Virus record (IMG/VR): IMGVR_UViG_3300006750_000114
Location: 1 to 20,234 of that record
Length of the DNA stretch: 20,234 nucleotides
Source of the DNA: a virus
Direction: 5' to 3' (one strand)
Shown: in pieces, positions 7,303 through 15,495 of the stretch
Layout: each line of letters begins with the position of its first letter
Numbering within the stretch: the stretch's first letter is position 1
The notes under the pieces: model-generated
What the model saw: only the letters and a program-made list of their open reading frames with translations
What the model was told of the DNA's origin: nothing
Database searches by the model: none
Program-made: the position numbers and the translations under genes

Positions 7303-8756
7303 TACGCAAAGTAAATGTACAGCTCATCGGCTGCTGCTACTATTGTTCCATCTGTTGGGACACCATTACCAGAGTCATATATCAAAGTACCCTGAGTGTC
7401 ATCATAGACATAAGCTGCAGCTTTCACATGAGCAAGAGTACCTTGAGTAATAGAATTCGAAGTACCAAATGTTGTACTATTTGCATGAGTTACCGCTAAG
7501 CAAGCTCTTGCATCACCAGTATCGAATTGAAAACCATCAAAATCACAAACCAACTTTATGGTCTCATCTACAGCAGGTGATGCACTTAATCCAGCAAACA
7601 ATATGGCAGAGTCACCTGCAGAAAGACTTCCTGCCCAGTCATCTCCATCACTGTTTGTATTAAGAGAGATACATACATCCTCTACTGATAAGTTTGTCGA
7701 ACTCACAGTTGTGGTAGTACCATTTACTACTAAATTACCAGTAACAGTTAATACACCACCAATTGTTACATCATCTGGTAATCCTATACTGATAGAACCT
7801 GTAGATCCACTTACTGTTGTTTCATTAGCAGTAGCAGATAAAGCTGTTACTCCAGAATTAGTTACAGTTACAGCTCCTGTCGCACCAGATACAGATATAC
7901 CACTACCTGCTACGGCAGAGGTAACACCTGAGTTAGTAACTGTCACTGCACCTGTAGCTCCCGATACTGATATACCAGTTCCAGCTACATTAGAAGTAAC
8001 ACCACTATTTGTAACCGTTACCGCTCCTGTTGCACCACTAACACTAATTCCTGATCCAGCTACATTAGAAGTTACACCATCATTAGTAATAGTCAAGTCA
8101 TAAGGGTCGCCGTCACTTCCAGTTGATGTATCTGTCCAATTAGTGCCAATACCTGTACCTCCAAGTATAGCCCATTCTTTTGCATGACTAATAGTAACTT
8201 CATCTCCACTGTCATCTTCAACTTGGAATGTAGTTGCTGCCGATGCATCAGTCGCTGTGATTGTGAGGGTATCCCCACTCATAGCTGTTGTAACATTGGT
8301 ACCACCAGCAATTGTTAGTGTATCACCTGGTGTCATACCAGTAGATCCGCTGTCACCAGCTACGGTTGTATCAGAAACAACGAAGTCTATATTAGCACCA
8401 CCATCGTCATCGTACGAAACCGAAATTCCAGTCTCAGTCCCATCTAACATACCACCTACTATATCCTCAACATTCTCTGTAGACAATTGCGTAGACGCAG
8501 TAACAGTTAGAGTATCTCCACTCATTGCAGTCGTGACACCAGTGCCTCCAGCGATAGTAAGAGTATCGCCAGGAGTCATTGCTGTTGAACCAGTATCTCC
8601 TGCAACCGTTGTATCCGCTACCGTTAAGTTTATGTCATTAGCACTGTCATCGTAAGAGACAGTTATGCCAGTTTCTGTATTACCAGTGAACATGGCTCCA
8701 ACTGTATCTTCAACGAACTCGGTATCGGAAGTTGTTAATATTCTTTTCCAGCCCAT
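7302..8756 (-). CDS. Repeat-rich tail fiber/appendage protein
   Basis: A 484-residue protein, strong AAGGAG ribosome binding site. Order: an N-terminal tag MGWKRILTTS; two copies of a 74-residue module (residues 15-88 and 96-169) containing DTTVAGD, MTPGDTLTIAGGT and TTAMSGDTLT; a linker (170-226); three copies of a 25-residue module (227-301) with GISVSGATGAVTVTNSGVT; then LTVTGNLVVNGTTTTVSSTN (336-355) and SVEDVCISLN, a segment I recognise from many phage fibers; and an alanine-rich C-terminal domain ending in YIYFA. Composition is rich in T, S, G, V and D with almost no charge in the repeats, typical of trimeric beta-fibers. It is probably a host-contact or tail-decoration fiber. The C-terminal domain is the likely receptor- or partner-binding part. 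Confidence 0.85.
   Translation of the reverse strand: MGWKRILTTSDTEFVEDTVGAMFTGNTETGITVSYDDSANDINLTVADTTVAGDTGSTAMTPGDTLTIAGGTGVTTAMSGDTLTVTASTQLSTENVEDIVGGMLDGTETGISVSYDDDGGANIDFVVSDTTVAGDSGSTGMTPGDTLTIAGGTNVTTAMSGDTLTITATDASAATTFQVEDDSGDEVTISHAKEWAILGGTGIGTNWTDTSTGSDGDPYDLTITNDGVTSNVAGSGISVSGATGAVTVTNSGVTSNVAGTGISVSGATGAVTVTNSGVTSAVAGSGISVSGATGAVTVTNSGVTALSATANETTVSGSTGSISIGLPDDVTIGGVLTVTGNLVVNGTTTTVSSTNLSVEDVCISLNTNSDGDDWAGSLSAGDSAILFAGLSASPAVDETIKLVCDFDGFQFDTGDARACLAVTHANSTTFGTSNSITQGTLAHVKAAAYVYDDTQGTLIYDSGNGVPTDGTIVAAADELYIYFA
7854..8078 (-). repeat. Three tandem 75-bp in-frame repeats in the fiber gene
   Basis: Units at 8078-8004, 8003-7929 and 7928-7854 encode nearly identical 25-residue blocks; only S/T and N/A swaps are seen. 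At the DNA level the units differ at many third codon positions, so this is not a recent copy event. Confidence 0.9.
8250..8714 (-). repeat. Two 74-residue modules in the fiber gene
   Basis: The first copy covers 8714-8493 and the second 8471-8250, separated by seven codons. Shared blocks are VED-VG-M, TETGI-VSYDD, DTTVAGD-GST-MTPGDTLTIAGGT and VTTAMSGDTLT-TA. DNA identity is lower than protein identity. Confidence 0.88.
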
Positions 8757-8778
8757 TTTCTTTCTCCTTGTTCTTTAT

Positions 8779-9135
8779 TTATGAAGGATCATCCTGATTA
8801 ACATACAGGAAGCCCAAAACATTCACTACCTCGCCTAATTGATATGAGGCGGCTTCAGGTAATGAACTTAATATATCTAATTTTAATGTTGGCATAGCTA
8901 AAGTAGTTAGTGTAGCCTCACCATCAGAAGTTATTGCAAAAGGGACTTCTGAACCATACTTAAATGAAAGTTCAGATCCACTTGCGTTAATATTCAGTTG
9001 CCATCCTTGTCCAAGACCCCAATCGGTGCCTTGTGCTAAGACATCTCTATCCCAGGATACAAACTCTGGTGTGTTAATTTCTACTCCGCCTTCTAAAAAG
9101 CCTGATAAGCTCGATGGATCTCTTGTAAATCCCAT
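8779..9135 (-). CDS. Small fiber-like virion protein
   Basis: A 118-residue protein from ATG 9135, which overlaps the previous stop as TAATG with GGAG six bases upstream. An in-frame TTG at 9147 is less likely. The middle (GWQLNINASGSELSFKYGSE, ITSDGEATLTTLAMPTLKLD) has the alternating pattern of phage fiber and baseplate-decoration proteins, in which short beta-strands precede a GEATL-type linker. It ends LGFLYVNQDDPS. It sits between the connector genes and the large fiber and may join the fiber to the tail. No catalytic motif is seen. Confidence 0.7.
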   Translation of the reverse strand: MGFTRDPSSLSGFLEGGVEINTPEFVSWDRDVLAQGTDWGLGQGWQLNINASGSELSFKYGSEVPFAITSDGEATLTTLAMPTLKLDILSSLPEAASYQLGEVVNVLGFLYVNQDDPS

Positions 9136-9827
9136 TAGTAACTCCAAGGTTGAATGAAGCCAGTTCTCTGATGGCCTCGTTTAGCGTATTTTTTACCCTC
9201 TCTAACTTCCTTCTCAAACTCCTGATCAAAATATGATGCAACTTGCAAATTGAATGTTTCACCAGGTAACTTATAAAAGTCAGAGATCACTTTAAAAGCT
9301 AATGCCTCGTGAAATTGCGAAGGAAGTTCTGATACTAAAGTTAAATCACCAGAGCTATATTTAGCTGCCTTTCTGGTATAATATACCTTAATTGTCATCC
9401 CAGCAGTACTAACTGACTGCCATTCATAAAGGTAGTCTGCAGTAGCAGAACACTTTTCTACTATATATAGCGTCTTGCAATCGAGATACCAGGCATACTT
9501 ATCAGCCTTTGCCTTAGCTGTTATTGGTGTTGCTGAAGAACCGACCCCTGCCTCATCGTCTACATCTCCAATTGGGATAGAGAGAGCTCCACCCATTAAT
9601 TTTGGAATCATTTCGGTATCAAGTTCTACTCTGTATAACTCAAGCATTTCATCGTGTAAAGTATATCCTCTTTGTGCAACTACTGTTGTGTCATTTGCAG
9701 TAGCCTTGAGTATTCCTGTCTTAGCACTAAAATTATCTTGTGCCCTATTTAAACCCTGGCGAATCATTGTTTCGCCTTGCCCAGGATGGTGCAGTTGTAC
9801 TACTTCTAATAATTCTTTAAGTGTCAT
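9135..9827 (-). CDS. Putative head-tail adaptor/connector protein
   Basis: A 230-residue protein with AGGAG upstream and a 4-bp ATGA overlap with the previous gene. An N-terminal helical part (LKELLEVVQLHHPGQGETMIRQGLNRAQDNF) is followed by beta-rich sequence and a C-terminal helical part with LPSQFHEALAFKVISDFYKLPGE and FDQEFEKEVREGKKYAKRG. The late LP-x-FHEAL helix and terminal charged helix recall gp6/adaptor-type proteins that dock under the portal in podoviruses. Position two genes after the capsid gene fits. I assign it by pattern and place, not by a certain family match. Confidence 0.6.
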   Translation of the reverse strand: MTLKELLEVVQLHHPGQGETMIRQGLNRAQDNFSAKTGILKATANDTTVVAQRGYTLHDEMLELYRVELDTEMIPKLMGGALSIPIGDVDDEAGVGSSATPITAKAKADKYAWYLDCKTLYIVEKCSATADYLYEWQSVSTAGMTIKVYYTRKAAKYSSGDLTLVSELPSQFHEALAFKVISDFYKLPGETFNLQVASYFDQEFEKEVREGKKYAKRGHQRTGFIQPWSY

Positions 9828-10480
9828 TTTTCTCTCTCCTGATGCCCTTCTCTAGGCGAAAGGAGTTTCATTGAGTCTTTTAAGGCTAATTCTATCTGCT
9901 GTAAATTACCCTGAAATATCTGATATAATTCAGCATCTTCTTCATCATTAGCCATATAAGATAGCTTCTGCTGCATAATCTTCATAGCTGACATTAAATA
10001 TACTGCCTCATAAGCTGTAGGAGGTATATATGCAAAGGCAGTTCCAGAGAGATCACTAAGAGTTTCCTTCCTGTAGGTAAATATATTCAACTTTGTCCAT
10101 CCAGTAGGGAACCCATAAACAAAAGGGTAAGCTTCTGTTGGGTGCTTTGTAATCCAAAATACAGGAGAACGAGCAGTTGCATAGTGGATACTAGCACTAT
10201 CCTTTGCTCTGAAAGCATCTTCAACGCTTATCTCCTTGCATGCTATATCATCTCTTAAAACAAGAAGAACTTTTTCATCTACACCAATCGAAGTACCAGC
10301 ATCTCCACCTTCTCTTGGGTCTTGAGCGACCTTAATAAGATCTTTGACAGGAAGCATATTGGCAACCTCCCAAAGGGATTGATTTACAAGGGCAACCTCG
10401 TTAGTTAGATCGCTAACAAACGTTTCCTTGTTGTTAGGATCTGGGAAGAGCTTCGCAAGTATGTGTGTGGCTATTGTCAT
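9824..10480 (-). CDS. Head-completion/connector-region protein, unknown family
   Basis: A 218-residue protein. Its central part contains IHYATARSPVFWITKHPTEA and PFVYGFPTGWTKLNIFTYRK; the C-terminal part is helical (YEAVYLMSAMKIMQQKLSYM then EDAELYQIFQGNLQQIELAL). There is no clear ribosome binding site before ATG 10480; the region just upstream is a GC-rich hairpin. It is the first gene after the major capsid protein and shares its last four bases with the adaptor candidate. Conserved placement of such genes suggests head completion or connector function; a decoration protein is the alternative. Confidence 0.55.
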   Translation of the reverse strand: MTIATHILAKLFPDPNNKETFVSDLTNEVALVNQSLWEVANMLPVKDLIKVAQDPREGGDAGTSIGVDEKVLLVLRDDIACKEISVEDAFRAKDSASIHYATARSPVFWITKHPTEAYPFVYGFPTGWTKLNIFTYRKETLSDLSGTAFAYIPPTAYEAVYLMSAMKIMQQKLSYMANDEEDAELYQIFQGNLQQIELALKDSMKLLSPREGHQEREK

Positions 10481-10489
10481 TGTTCGTTA

Positions 10490-10512
10490 AGGGGGCCCAT
10501 AAAGAGCCCCCT
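10490..10512 (-). terminator. Hairpin after the major capsid gene, no U-tract on the transcribed strand
   Basis: AGGGGGC at 10512-10506 pairs with GCCCCCT at 10496-10490 across a 9-nt loop, starting 14 nt after the capsid stop. On the minus strand it is followed by TAACGAACAATG with no U-run, so it is probably a leaky attenuator, processing site or mRNA stabiliser. The plus strand has ATTTTT a few bases after it, which could stop antisense transcription. Confidence 0.55.
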
Positions 10513-10525
10513 CTCAGATTTTTGA

Positions 10526-12022
10526 TTATCCGCCAGCTACGAAGTCTACAACAGCATGAGTCTCTGGGAAGAGTACCTCAAGACCAGCTTCAGTAACAAT
10601 CTGGTCCTTTCTTCCGTCGATATCATTGTCTTGAATATTCGTTTCTACGAATGTATCCCGTGAATGCCCGTTTCCAGCAAGTGGCCGCATTGTCACATGG
10701 CTTAAATCAACGCATACTGCCGTATCTTCCATGTCATGTCTAAACAATGGATGAGCTATGAAATTCATAGATCCCCATGATGTAGATATAGACGTGATGT
10801 CAATAGGCATGAAGCTCGAAGATTTAACTTCCAAAGAAGCTTGAAAGATTTGACTTGTAGTCGCATCAAACGAGTTCTGTAGAAAGTTTCCACTTCCAAC
10901 TTTATGTAATGCATTGATAACCTTACGTGAAGTTAGACACAGTTTTTGACCACTGTTTCCGCCTTCATAATTCATAAAGTCATCCATGACGTCAATCATT
11001 CCGTCGTAAGAAAAACCAGCACTAACATCATACCCTGCTGAGTCAGCAGCAGTACCATTATATGCTAATTCATACTTCTTACCACCCTTGTTTCGGATGA
11101 ACGGTTCGATACCCCAGGAGTTTCTTACGTCAGCACTGGTATATTTACCATAGCCAAATAAGAAAGCATTTTCAAGATCCATTTTATGGGACTTGACATG
11201 CTCTCCATAGATACGTTTCCACTCATTTGCATAGCCACGATACCTGGTAGCCTGCATAGATCCACTCATCAAAGGAACAGATGTCTTGAATATCTGTGTG
11301 AAAAATTCCACATCACTCAATTCATCTCTCCAGCCCTCAGGAGCACCTGTAGCTTCACCCCATTGAGATCCGATAACCTGACCTTTTTCATCCCATCCAC
11401 CAGAAGCAGGCTGAGCAAATGCGGAGCCTGTTGAAACAACTATCATATTCGCGATAGGGATGGTAATATATCCGTATGCTACACCAGCAGCGGCTTTAGT
11501 TGACACGTCGCCAACACTACCAGAAGAATATGTGAAATAGTCGGGTTCTGCGGTTATTTTATAAGATATTCCATTTATTCTAAGAACTTGATTCTTAGTT
11601 ATATAAATAGGAGCATACCCTATATAAGAAGACGCATCGGGTTGAACAGTTGATTTTACCTGTTTCCCCTGATGATTGTAGTCACAATATAGCATAAAGT
11701 GAGTAGCATCTGAACCAGTTGGGTCAGCAATGCCTGTTATTTGGGCATCATCCCCGCCTGTGATTTTAGCTACCTTCGCTTCAAAATTGCGACGTTGCCA
11801 TTGAGACCGATATTCCATCGGTTTCCAAACTGTCTCGTCAGTAGGTTTCTTACCTAACTTACTCAAATAGCTAAAGAAAATTGATGTCTCTGGAGCTAAT
11901 TCATGAACCGTATCGCCGATTCCAAAAGTTCGTCTAAGACTATCAATACTCTGCCCTGTCCAACCAGGACTATTTGGAGTAGTAGTAACATTATACTGAC
12001 CAGTACCTGTATATGTTGCCAT
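10526..12022 (-). CDS. Major capsid protein, SU10-like HK97 fold
   Basis: A 498-residue protein with GAGGT six bases before the ATG. Its place (after portal and scaffold, before connectors) and length fit a major capsid protein. Seen in the sequence: an N-terminal arm with TFGIGDTVHELAPETSIFFSYLSKL-type helix, a central KSHKMDLENAFLFG helix (spine-helix-like), and a C-terminal stretch with TNIQDNDIDGRKDQIVTEAG then LEVLFPETHAVVDF. That ending, with the GRKD-x-x-x-TEAGLEV pattern, recalls SU10-type capsid proteins. No delta domain or protease is evident, and the scaffold is a separate gene. The precise family is inferred; the capsid role is near certain. Confidence 0.88.
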   Translation of the reverse strand: MATYTGTGQYNVTTTPNSPGWTGQSIDSLRRTFGIGDTVHELAPETSIFFSYLSKLGKKPTDETVWKPMEYRSQWQRRNFEAKVAKITGGDDAQITGIADPTGSDATHFMLYCDYNHQGKQVKSTVQPDASSYIGYAPIYITKNQVLRINGISYKITAEPDYFTYSSGSVGDVSTKAAAGVAYGYITIPIANMIVVSTGSAFAQPASGGWDEKGQVIGSQWGEATGAPEGWRDELSDVEFFTQIFKTSVPLMSGSMQATRYRGYANEWKRIYGEHVKSHKMDLENAFLFGYGKYTSADVRNSWGIEPFIRNKGGKKYELAYNGTAADSAGYDVSAGFSYDGMIDVMDDFMNYEGGNSGQKLCLTSRKVINALHKVGSGNFLQNSFDATTSQIFQASLEVKSSSFMPIDITSISTSWGSMNFIAHPLFRHDMEDTAVCVDLSHVTMRPLAGNGHSRDTFVETNIQDNDIDGRKDQIVTEAGLEVLFPETHAVVDFVAGG

Positions 12023-12044
12023 ATCAATACCTCATCATTAAGTG

Positions 12045-13028
12045 TTATAGTAAATTACTACGTTTCTCCTCATTGATAAGAGATGCCATGAAATTATTAG
12101 AAGGATCAGCTGCCTGATTACCAGCAGACGTTTGAACACCCATCGGAGTTGGAACTGATTGACCTCTTTTCAATTGTTGAAATGTCTGACTTGGCTGTGA
12201 TTGTTGGGGCGAATTCTGAACTGGCATTGGACCTGAGTCCACTATCCCGTTCTTATGTTTCCAATAACCTACTAAATCATCCATGTTAATTGAATTAGGA
12301 TCATTCATTTCATTGACAAACCTATTAAGATTATGGTCTCCTCCAAGATCATACCTGGATTTAACATATCTTGTGGCGTTGTCAAGCTCTGATCGTTGTC
12401 TCGCATCTTGCTGTCTCATTTGCTCATACTTCCTAAGTTCTGAGATCTCCTTATCGTGAGTCTCCTGCATAGTAGCTACCTGGTAGGATGTGTGGAGCTG
12501 ATTATATGTCTGCATATCATCTCTCCATTGCTCTACCTGTGAATCATACTTCGCACTATCACTTGTTGCATCCTGATACGCATCCTCTCTACTGTATCCA
12601 GCTGGTGGTTGGGGCTTTTGAGGTGGAGGAGGAAATTCCTCTTCCTTCTTAGCCTCTTGCACTGGCTGACCAGCTTGAGGAGGTGGAGCACTTCCGTTAA
12701 GTACTTGTGGATTTTGGGTAACATACTCTATCACAGGAGTTTGCTGCTTCAGAATCTCATCTCTTTCAGCTAATTGATTCTGGAGCTTGGCAGCCTCTGA
12801 CTGCCAGTATTGATACCTAACCTGATCATTACCTTGGGGTGCGACCTCAGAAGGTACAGGTACTTGACCTGGTTCCTGCTCGGTAACCCCTATTATCTCT
12901 TCGAAGGTAGCCCCTTGAGGTTCAGCTATTTCTTTGTCTATCGCAGCTTCAAAGCTTGGGACATCCTGAGTAACTTCCTGTTGGGGGGCTTCTTGTTGTG
13001 GTTCAACCTGTTGGCTATTAGCTTCCAT
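12045..13028 (-). CDS. Scaffold-like protein, Pro/Gln-rich
   Basis: A 327-residue protein between portal and capsid genes, the usual scaffold position. Residues 1-75 are acidic and rich in Q, E, V and P; 75-100 and 165-225 look helical with coiled-coil spacing; 115-150 is Pro-rich (PPPQAGQPVQ, PPPPQKPQPPAGYSRE). The C-terminal part has MPVQNSPQQSQPSQTFQQ. Low-complexity acidic and proline segments with helical ends match phage scaffolds, which guide capsid assembly then leave. A ribosome binding site (AAAGGA) overlaps the portal stop; the gap is 3 bp. Sequence alone does not name a family. Confidence 0.72.
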   Translation of the reverse strand: MEANSQQVEPQQEAPQQEVTQDVPSFEAAIDKEIAEPQGATFEEIIGVTEQEPGQVPVPSEVAPQGNDQVRYQYWQSEAAKLQNQLAERDEILKQQTPVIEYVTQNPQVLNGSAPPPQAGQPVQEAKKEEEFPPPPQKPQPPAGYSREDAYQDATSDSAKYDSQVEQWRDDMQTYNQLHTSYQVATMQETHDKEISELRKYEQMRQQDARQRSELDNATRYVKSRYDLGGDHNLNRFVNEMNDPNSINMDDLVGYWKHKNGIVDSGPMPVQNSPQQSQPSQTFQQLKRGQSVPTPMGVQTSAGNQAADPSNNFMASLINEEKRSNLL

Positions 13029-13031
13029 TTT

Positions 13032-15446
13032 TTATTTCCTTTTAGCAGCTCCATTAGATGCGGATGGAGGTTTGCTGGCTTCTTTTGCTGCATCCCGTAC
13101 TTCTTTTTCAACCAATGATAGTTGATCGCCCAATCTCTTGTCGAACAGTGTTCCCGCAGCTTTCGCTTTGTTTTCTACTGAATCGAGTTGAGTCTTGAAC
13201 TTCTCAACCTCTACTTTTTGCTTCAAGTGTACATTCTCACGTGTGAGCGTCTGCATATCGCCACTTAATTTCTTAAGTTGCTCAGTCGCTGACTTGAGTT
13301 GTTGCTGTAATTGAGCAATAACATCGGTTCTTTGAAGTACTCCTTCCATGTCGAAGACCTCTGTCTTCTTCAAAACTTCCTGTTTATCAATGAGCCCAGC
13401 TTTGTATGCTTCCATGTAGAATTCGAGTTCCGCATATCTATTAGACGGAAGTGTCGAACCTGAAACATATACAACATCATAGGCTCCAACAGTAATATCA
13501 TTAAAAACTTGTATCTCTTTTGTTTTATCGTCATATAAACGCTTATTTATAGCGTATTCACTCATAGAGTTATTTGGATTAACAACTCTAAATACCTTAT
13601 CCATTTGATATAATTCTTGCATCATTGGGATTGCAACCTTAGCAAGGATCTGTAACCCAGCTTCAATATCAGCAAGTTTAGACTTAATCTTTCTCTGTCC
13701 GAACTCATCCAGGCTAATAGTTGCTTTGTAAGTTTGTGGGGCAGCTTGGGAATTTCCCATCATCATTTCGTAGAGTCCAAGTTGGTGGTCGATGTCGCTT
13801 TTGGCTGTTTGCTCGTTTTGGTAGAGTTCATTGGGTAGAGGTACTGGACTGGCTACGACAGGCTGCCCCATATCAAAATCTACCTCAATACCTACACCAG
13901 GCTGTGCCCATTTCTGCTCGAATTCAGCCATATCGACTGAACCAGCTGGGATCATAACCTTCATGTTGGTTGAAGTAGTTGCATGTGCTATAATAAGTGA
14001 ACGAGTTTTGTTAATATAGTCCTGTAGTCCTTTTACCATACGCACATCTGACATTGGATATGGAGTACGAGTATGTAAATTACATATTGGGACTATCGGG
14101 AACGTTGATGATGGAAGTACTCTTCCAAACACATAAGTCTCGCCAATTACAACACACATCTTAACTTTAGTTATTGTTACGGGGATTGCTTCTATTAAAC
14201 CAAGCTTTATGAGTCCAGCCTTAACTGCCATTTTTACAGTAGGTATCTCCGATACCTGGCCTGCACTCTCAAGGGCTTGATTATAAGCATCTTGTACTTG
14301 TTTGTCAATCTGCTCTCTTAAATTACTAAGTTCAAGCTCTGCCCTGTCTGGGACTATTTCACCCAGTTCCAACAACTCATTGAGTTCTTTCTCTTTTTCA
14401 ATATACTGCACCTCAAGCTCTGACGCTTGTTTCTCGATACCACCGTCTATTTGATCTGCTGTTTGTTTAAGTACCTGGTCTCTTTGCTGTGCAACTTGTC
14501 CTTTCTTTGCTTCTATCTGTTCGCCCTCAAATACCTGAGTCTGTGCCCCTTCTCCAAGTACACCAACTTCCGTTTCAAGGTATTGTTGATACTCCTCTTG
14601 GTTAAGTCTTAATTCTTTACCTGAATACTTTTCATGGACCCGATATGCTATTTCACGAATTTTATAGTATCTTTCATAACCTCTGACATAAGTATCTGAT
14701 TCGAATGTATTCTCATCTCCAGGGAACTTTATTGCTGTATTATCAGTATTGCCTGTTACAATCTGATCAGTAGTATATTCCCCACCAGAAGCTGAATCAA
14801 TAGCATTTGCATATAATGGATATAACTTTTTAGCCTGTGCTTTAGTAAAAATACGTGATACAATAATATTTTCTGCATCTTCAAAGAATCTGTCTCTTGA
14901 GTTAGGATCAACGTATACATCGAAAGGATCTACTGAACGAAACTTTACTTCCCCTTTACCGCCATCAGCCTGTCCATCTTGATAAACTAATAGATATCCA
15001 AGTCCTGCTACATAGTAATCATCAACCGCTTTACGTACTTCAGTCCTTCCGTCGGAGATATCATACATATAAGTGAGTAGAGCATTTAATACATTCGCTA
15101 CTCTTGTATCTGAATCTTCCCTTGGGGAAACCTTAAACGAAGGTCTGTTAGAAGTAAGGAGTGCTTTTGCTGTTTCTACAGCTGGATGGATTCTATTAAC
15201 AACAATCGGAGCCTGCCCTCTTGATTTTAGGCTCTTTTCCTGTTCTATCGTCCATTGACGGCCTAATCGATACTCCTGGTCTTCCCTGGCTTGAACCTCC
15301 CAATCATACCTCTTGTTCTTATAAAGATCAAAGAGGCGACGGGTTTCTTCTTCTATTGAACCAGATTCGCCTTTTCCTGCATCAAGGTCGTCAGGATTAA
15401 GATTTTCTTCTTGTGCTCCCTCTAAAGGAGCGTCATAAACTGCCAA
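13032..15446 (-). CDS. Portal protein, P22-like, with long coiled-coil insert
   Basis: An 804-residue protein beginning with TTG. AGAGG lies six bases upstream, an in-frame TAG lies just before, and no ATG in frame is near, so the rare start is well supported. The N-terminal part has LFDLYKNKRYDWEVQAREDQ, EYRLGRQW, IVVNRIHPAVETAKALLTSNRP and RSVDPFDVYVDP, matching P22-type portals, which form the dodecameric DNA gate. Residues about 285-395 are an extended charged helical region (QIEAKKGQVAQQRDQV, IEKEKELNELLELGEIVPDR). The C-terminal 100 residues form another coiled coil (LKSATEQLKKLSGDMQTLTR) like the P22 barrel. The gene follows large terminase by 49 bp, as in many phages. The middle insert is longer than I expect for the family. 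Confidence 0.9.
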   Translation of the reverse strand: MAVYDAPLEGAQEENLNPDDLDAGKGESGSIEEETRRLFDLYKNKRYDWEVQAREDQEYRLGRQWTIEQEKSLKSRGQAPIVVNRIHPAVETAKALLTSNRPSFKVSPREDSDTRVANVLNALLTYMYDISDGRTEVRKAVDDYYVAGLGYLLVYQDGQADGGKGEVKFRSVDPFDVYVDPNSRDRFFEDAENIIVSRIFTKAQAKKLYPLYANAIDSASGGEYTTDQIVTGNTDNTAIKFPGDENTFESDTYVRGYERYYKIREIAYRVHEKYSGKELRLNQEEYQQYLETEVGVLGEGAQTQVFEGEQIEAKKGQVAQQRDQVLKQTADQIDGGIEKQASELEVQYIEKEKELNELLELGEIVPDRAELELSNLREQIDKQVQDAYNQALESAGQVSEIPTVKMAVKAGLIKLGLIEAIPVTITKVKMCVVIGETYVFGRVLPSSTFPIVPICNLHTRTPYPMSDVRMVKGLQDYINKTRSLIIAHATTSTNMKVMIPAGSVDMAEFEQKWAQPGVGIEVDFDMGQPVVASPVPLPNELYQNEQTAKSDIDHQLGLYEMMMGNSQAAPQTYKATISLDEFGQRKIKSKLADIEAGLQILAKVAIPMMQELYQMDKVFRVVNPNNSMSEYAINKRLYDDKTKEIQVFNDITVGAYDVVYVSGSTLPSNRYAELEFYMEAYKAGLIDKQEVLKKTEVFDMEGVLQRTDVIAQLQQQLKSATEQLKKLSGDMQTLTRENVHLKQKVEVEKFKTQLDSVENKAKAAGTLFDKRLGDQLSLVEKEVRDAAKEASKPPSASNGAAKRK

Positions 15447-15495
15447 AACAAACCTCTATTTAATGTATATACACTCATTCTCTTAAAGTTAAAAC

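Noticed and set aside
7558-8103. 181-codon plus-strand frame opposite the fiber gene
   Set aside because: It is the mirror of the low-complexity fiber repeats; its own repeats come from them.
11101-11121. GGTTCGATACC, T-loop-like sequence
   Set aside because: It lies inside the capsid gene and has no acceptor or anticodon stem around it; no tRNA gene was found.
12600-12740. Repetitive Pro/Gln codons that could suggest a tandem repeat or CRISPR
   Set aside because: Low-complexity protein coding only; no regular repeat-spacer spacing. No CRISPR array is present.
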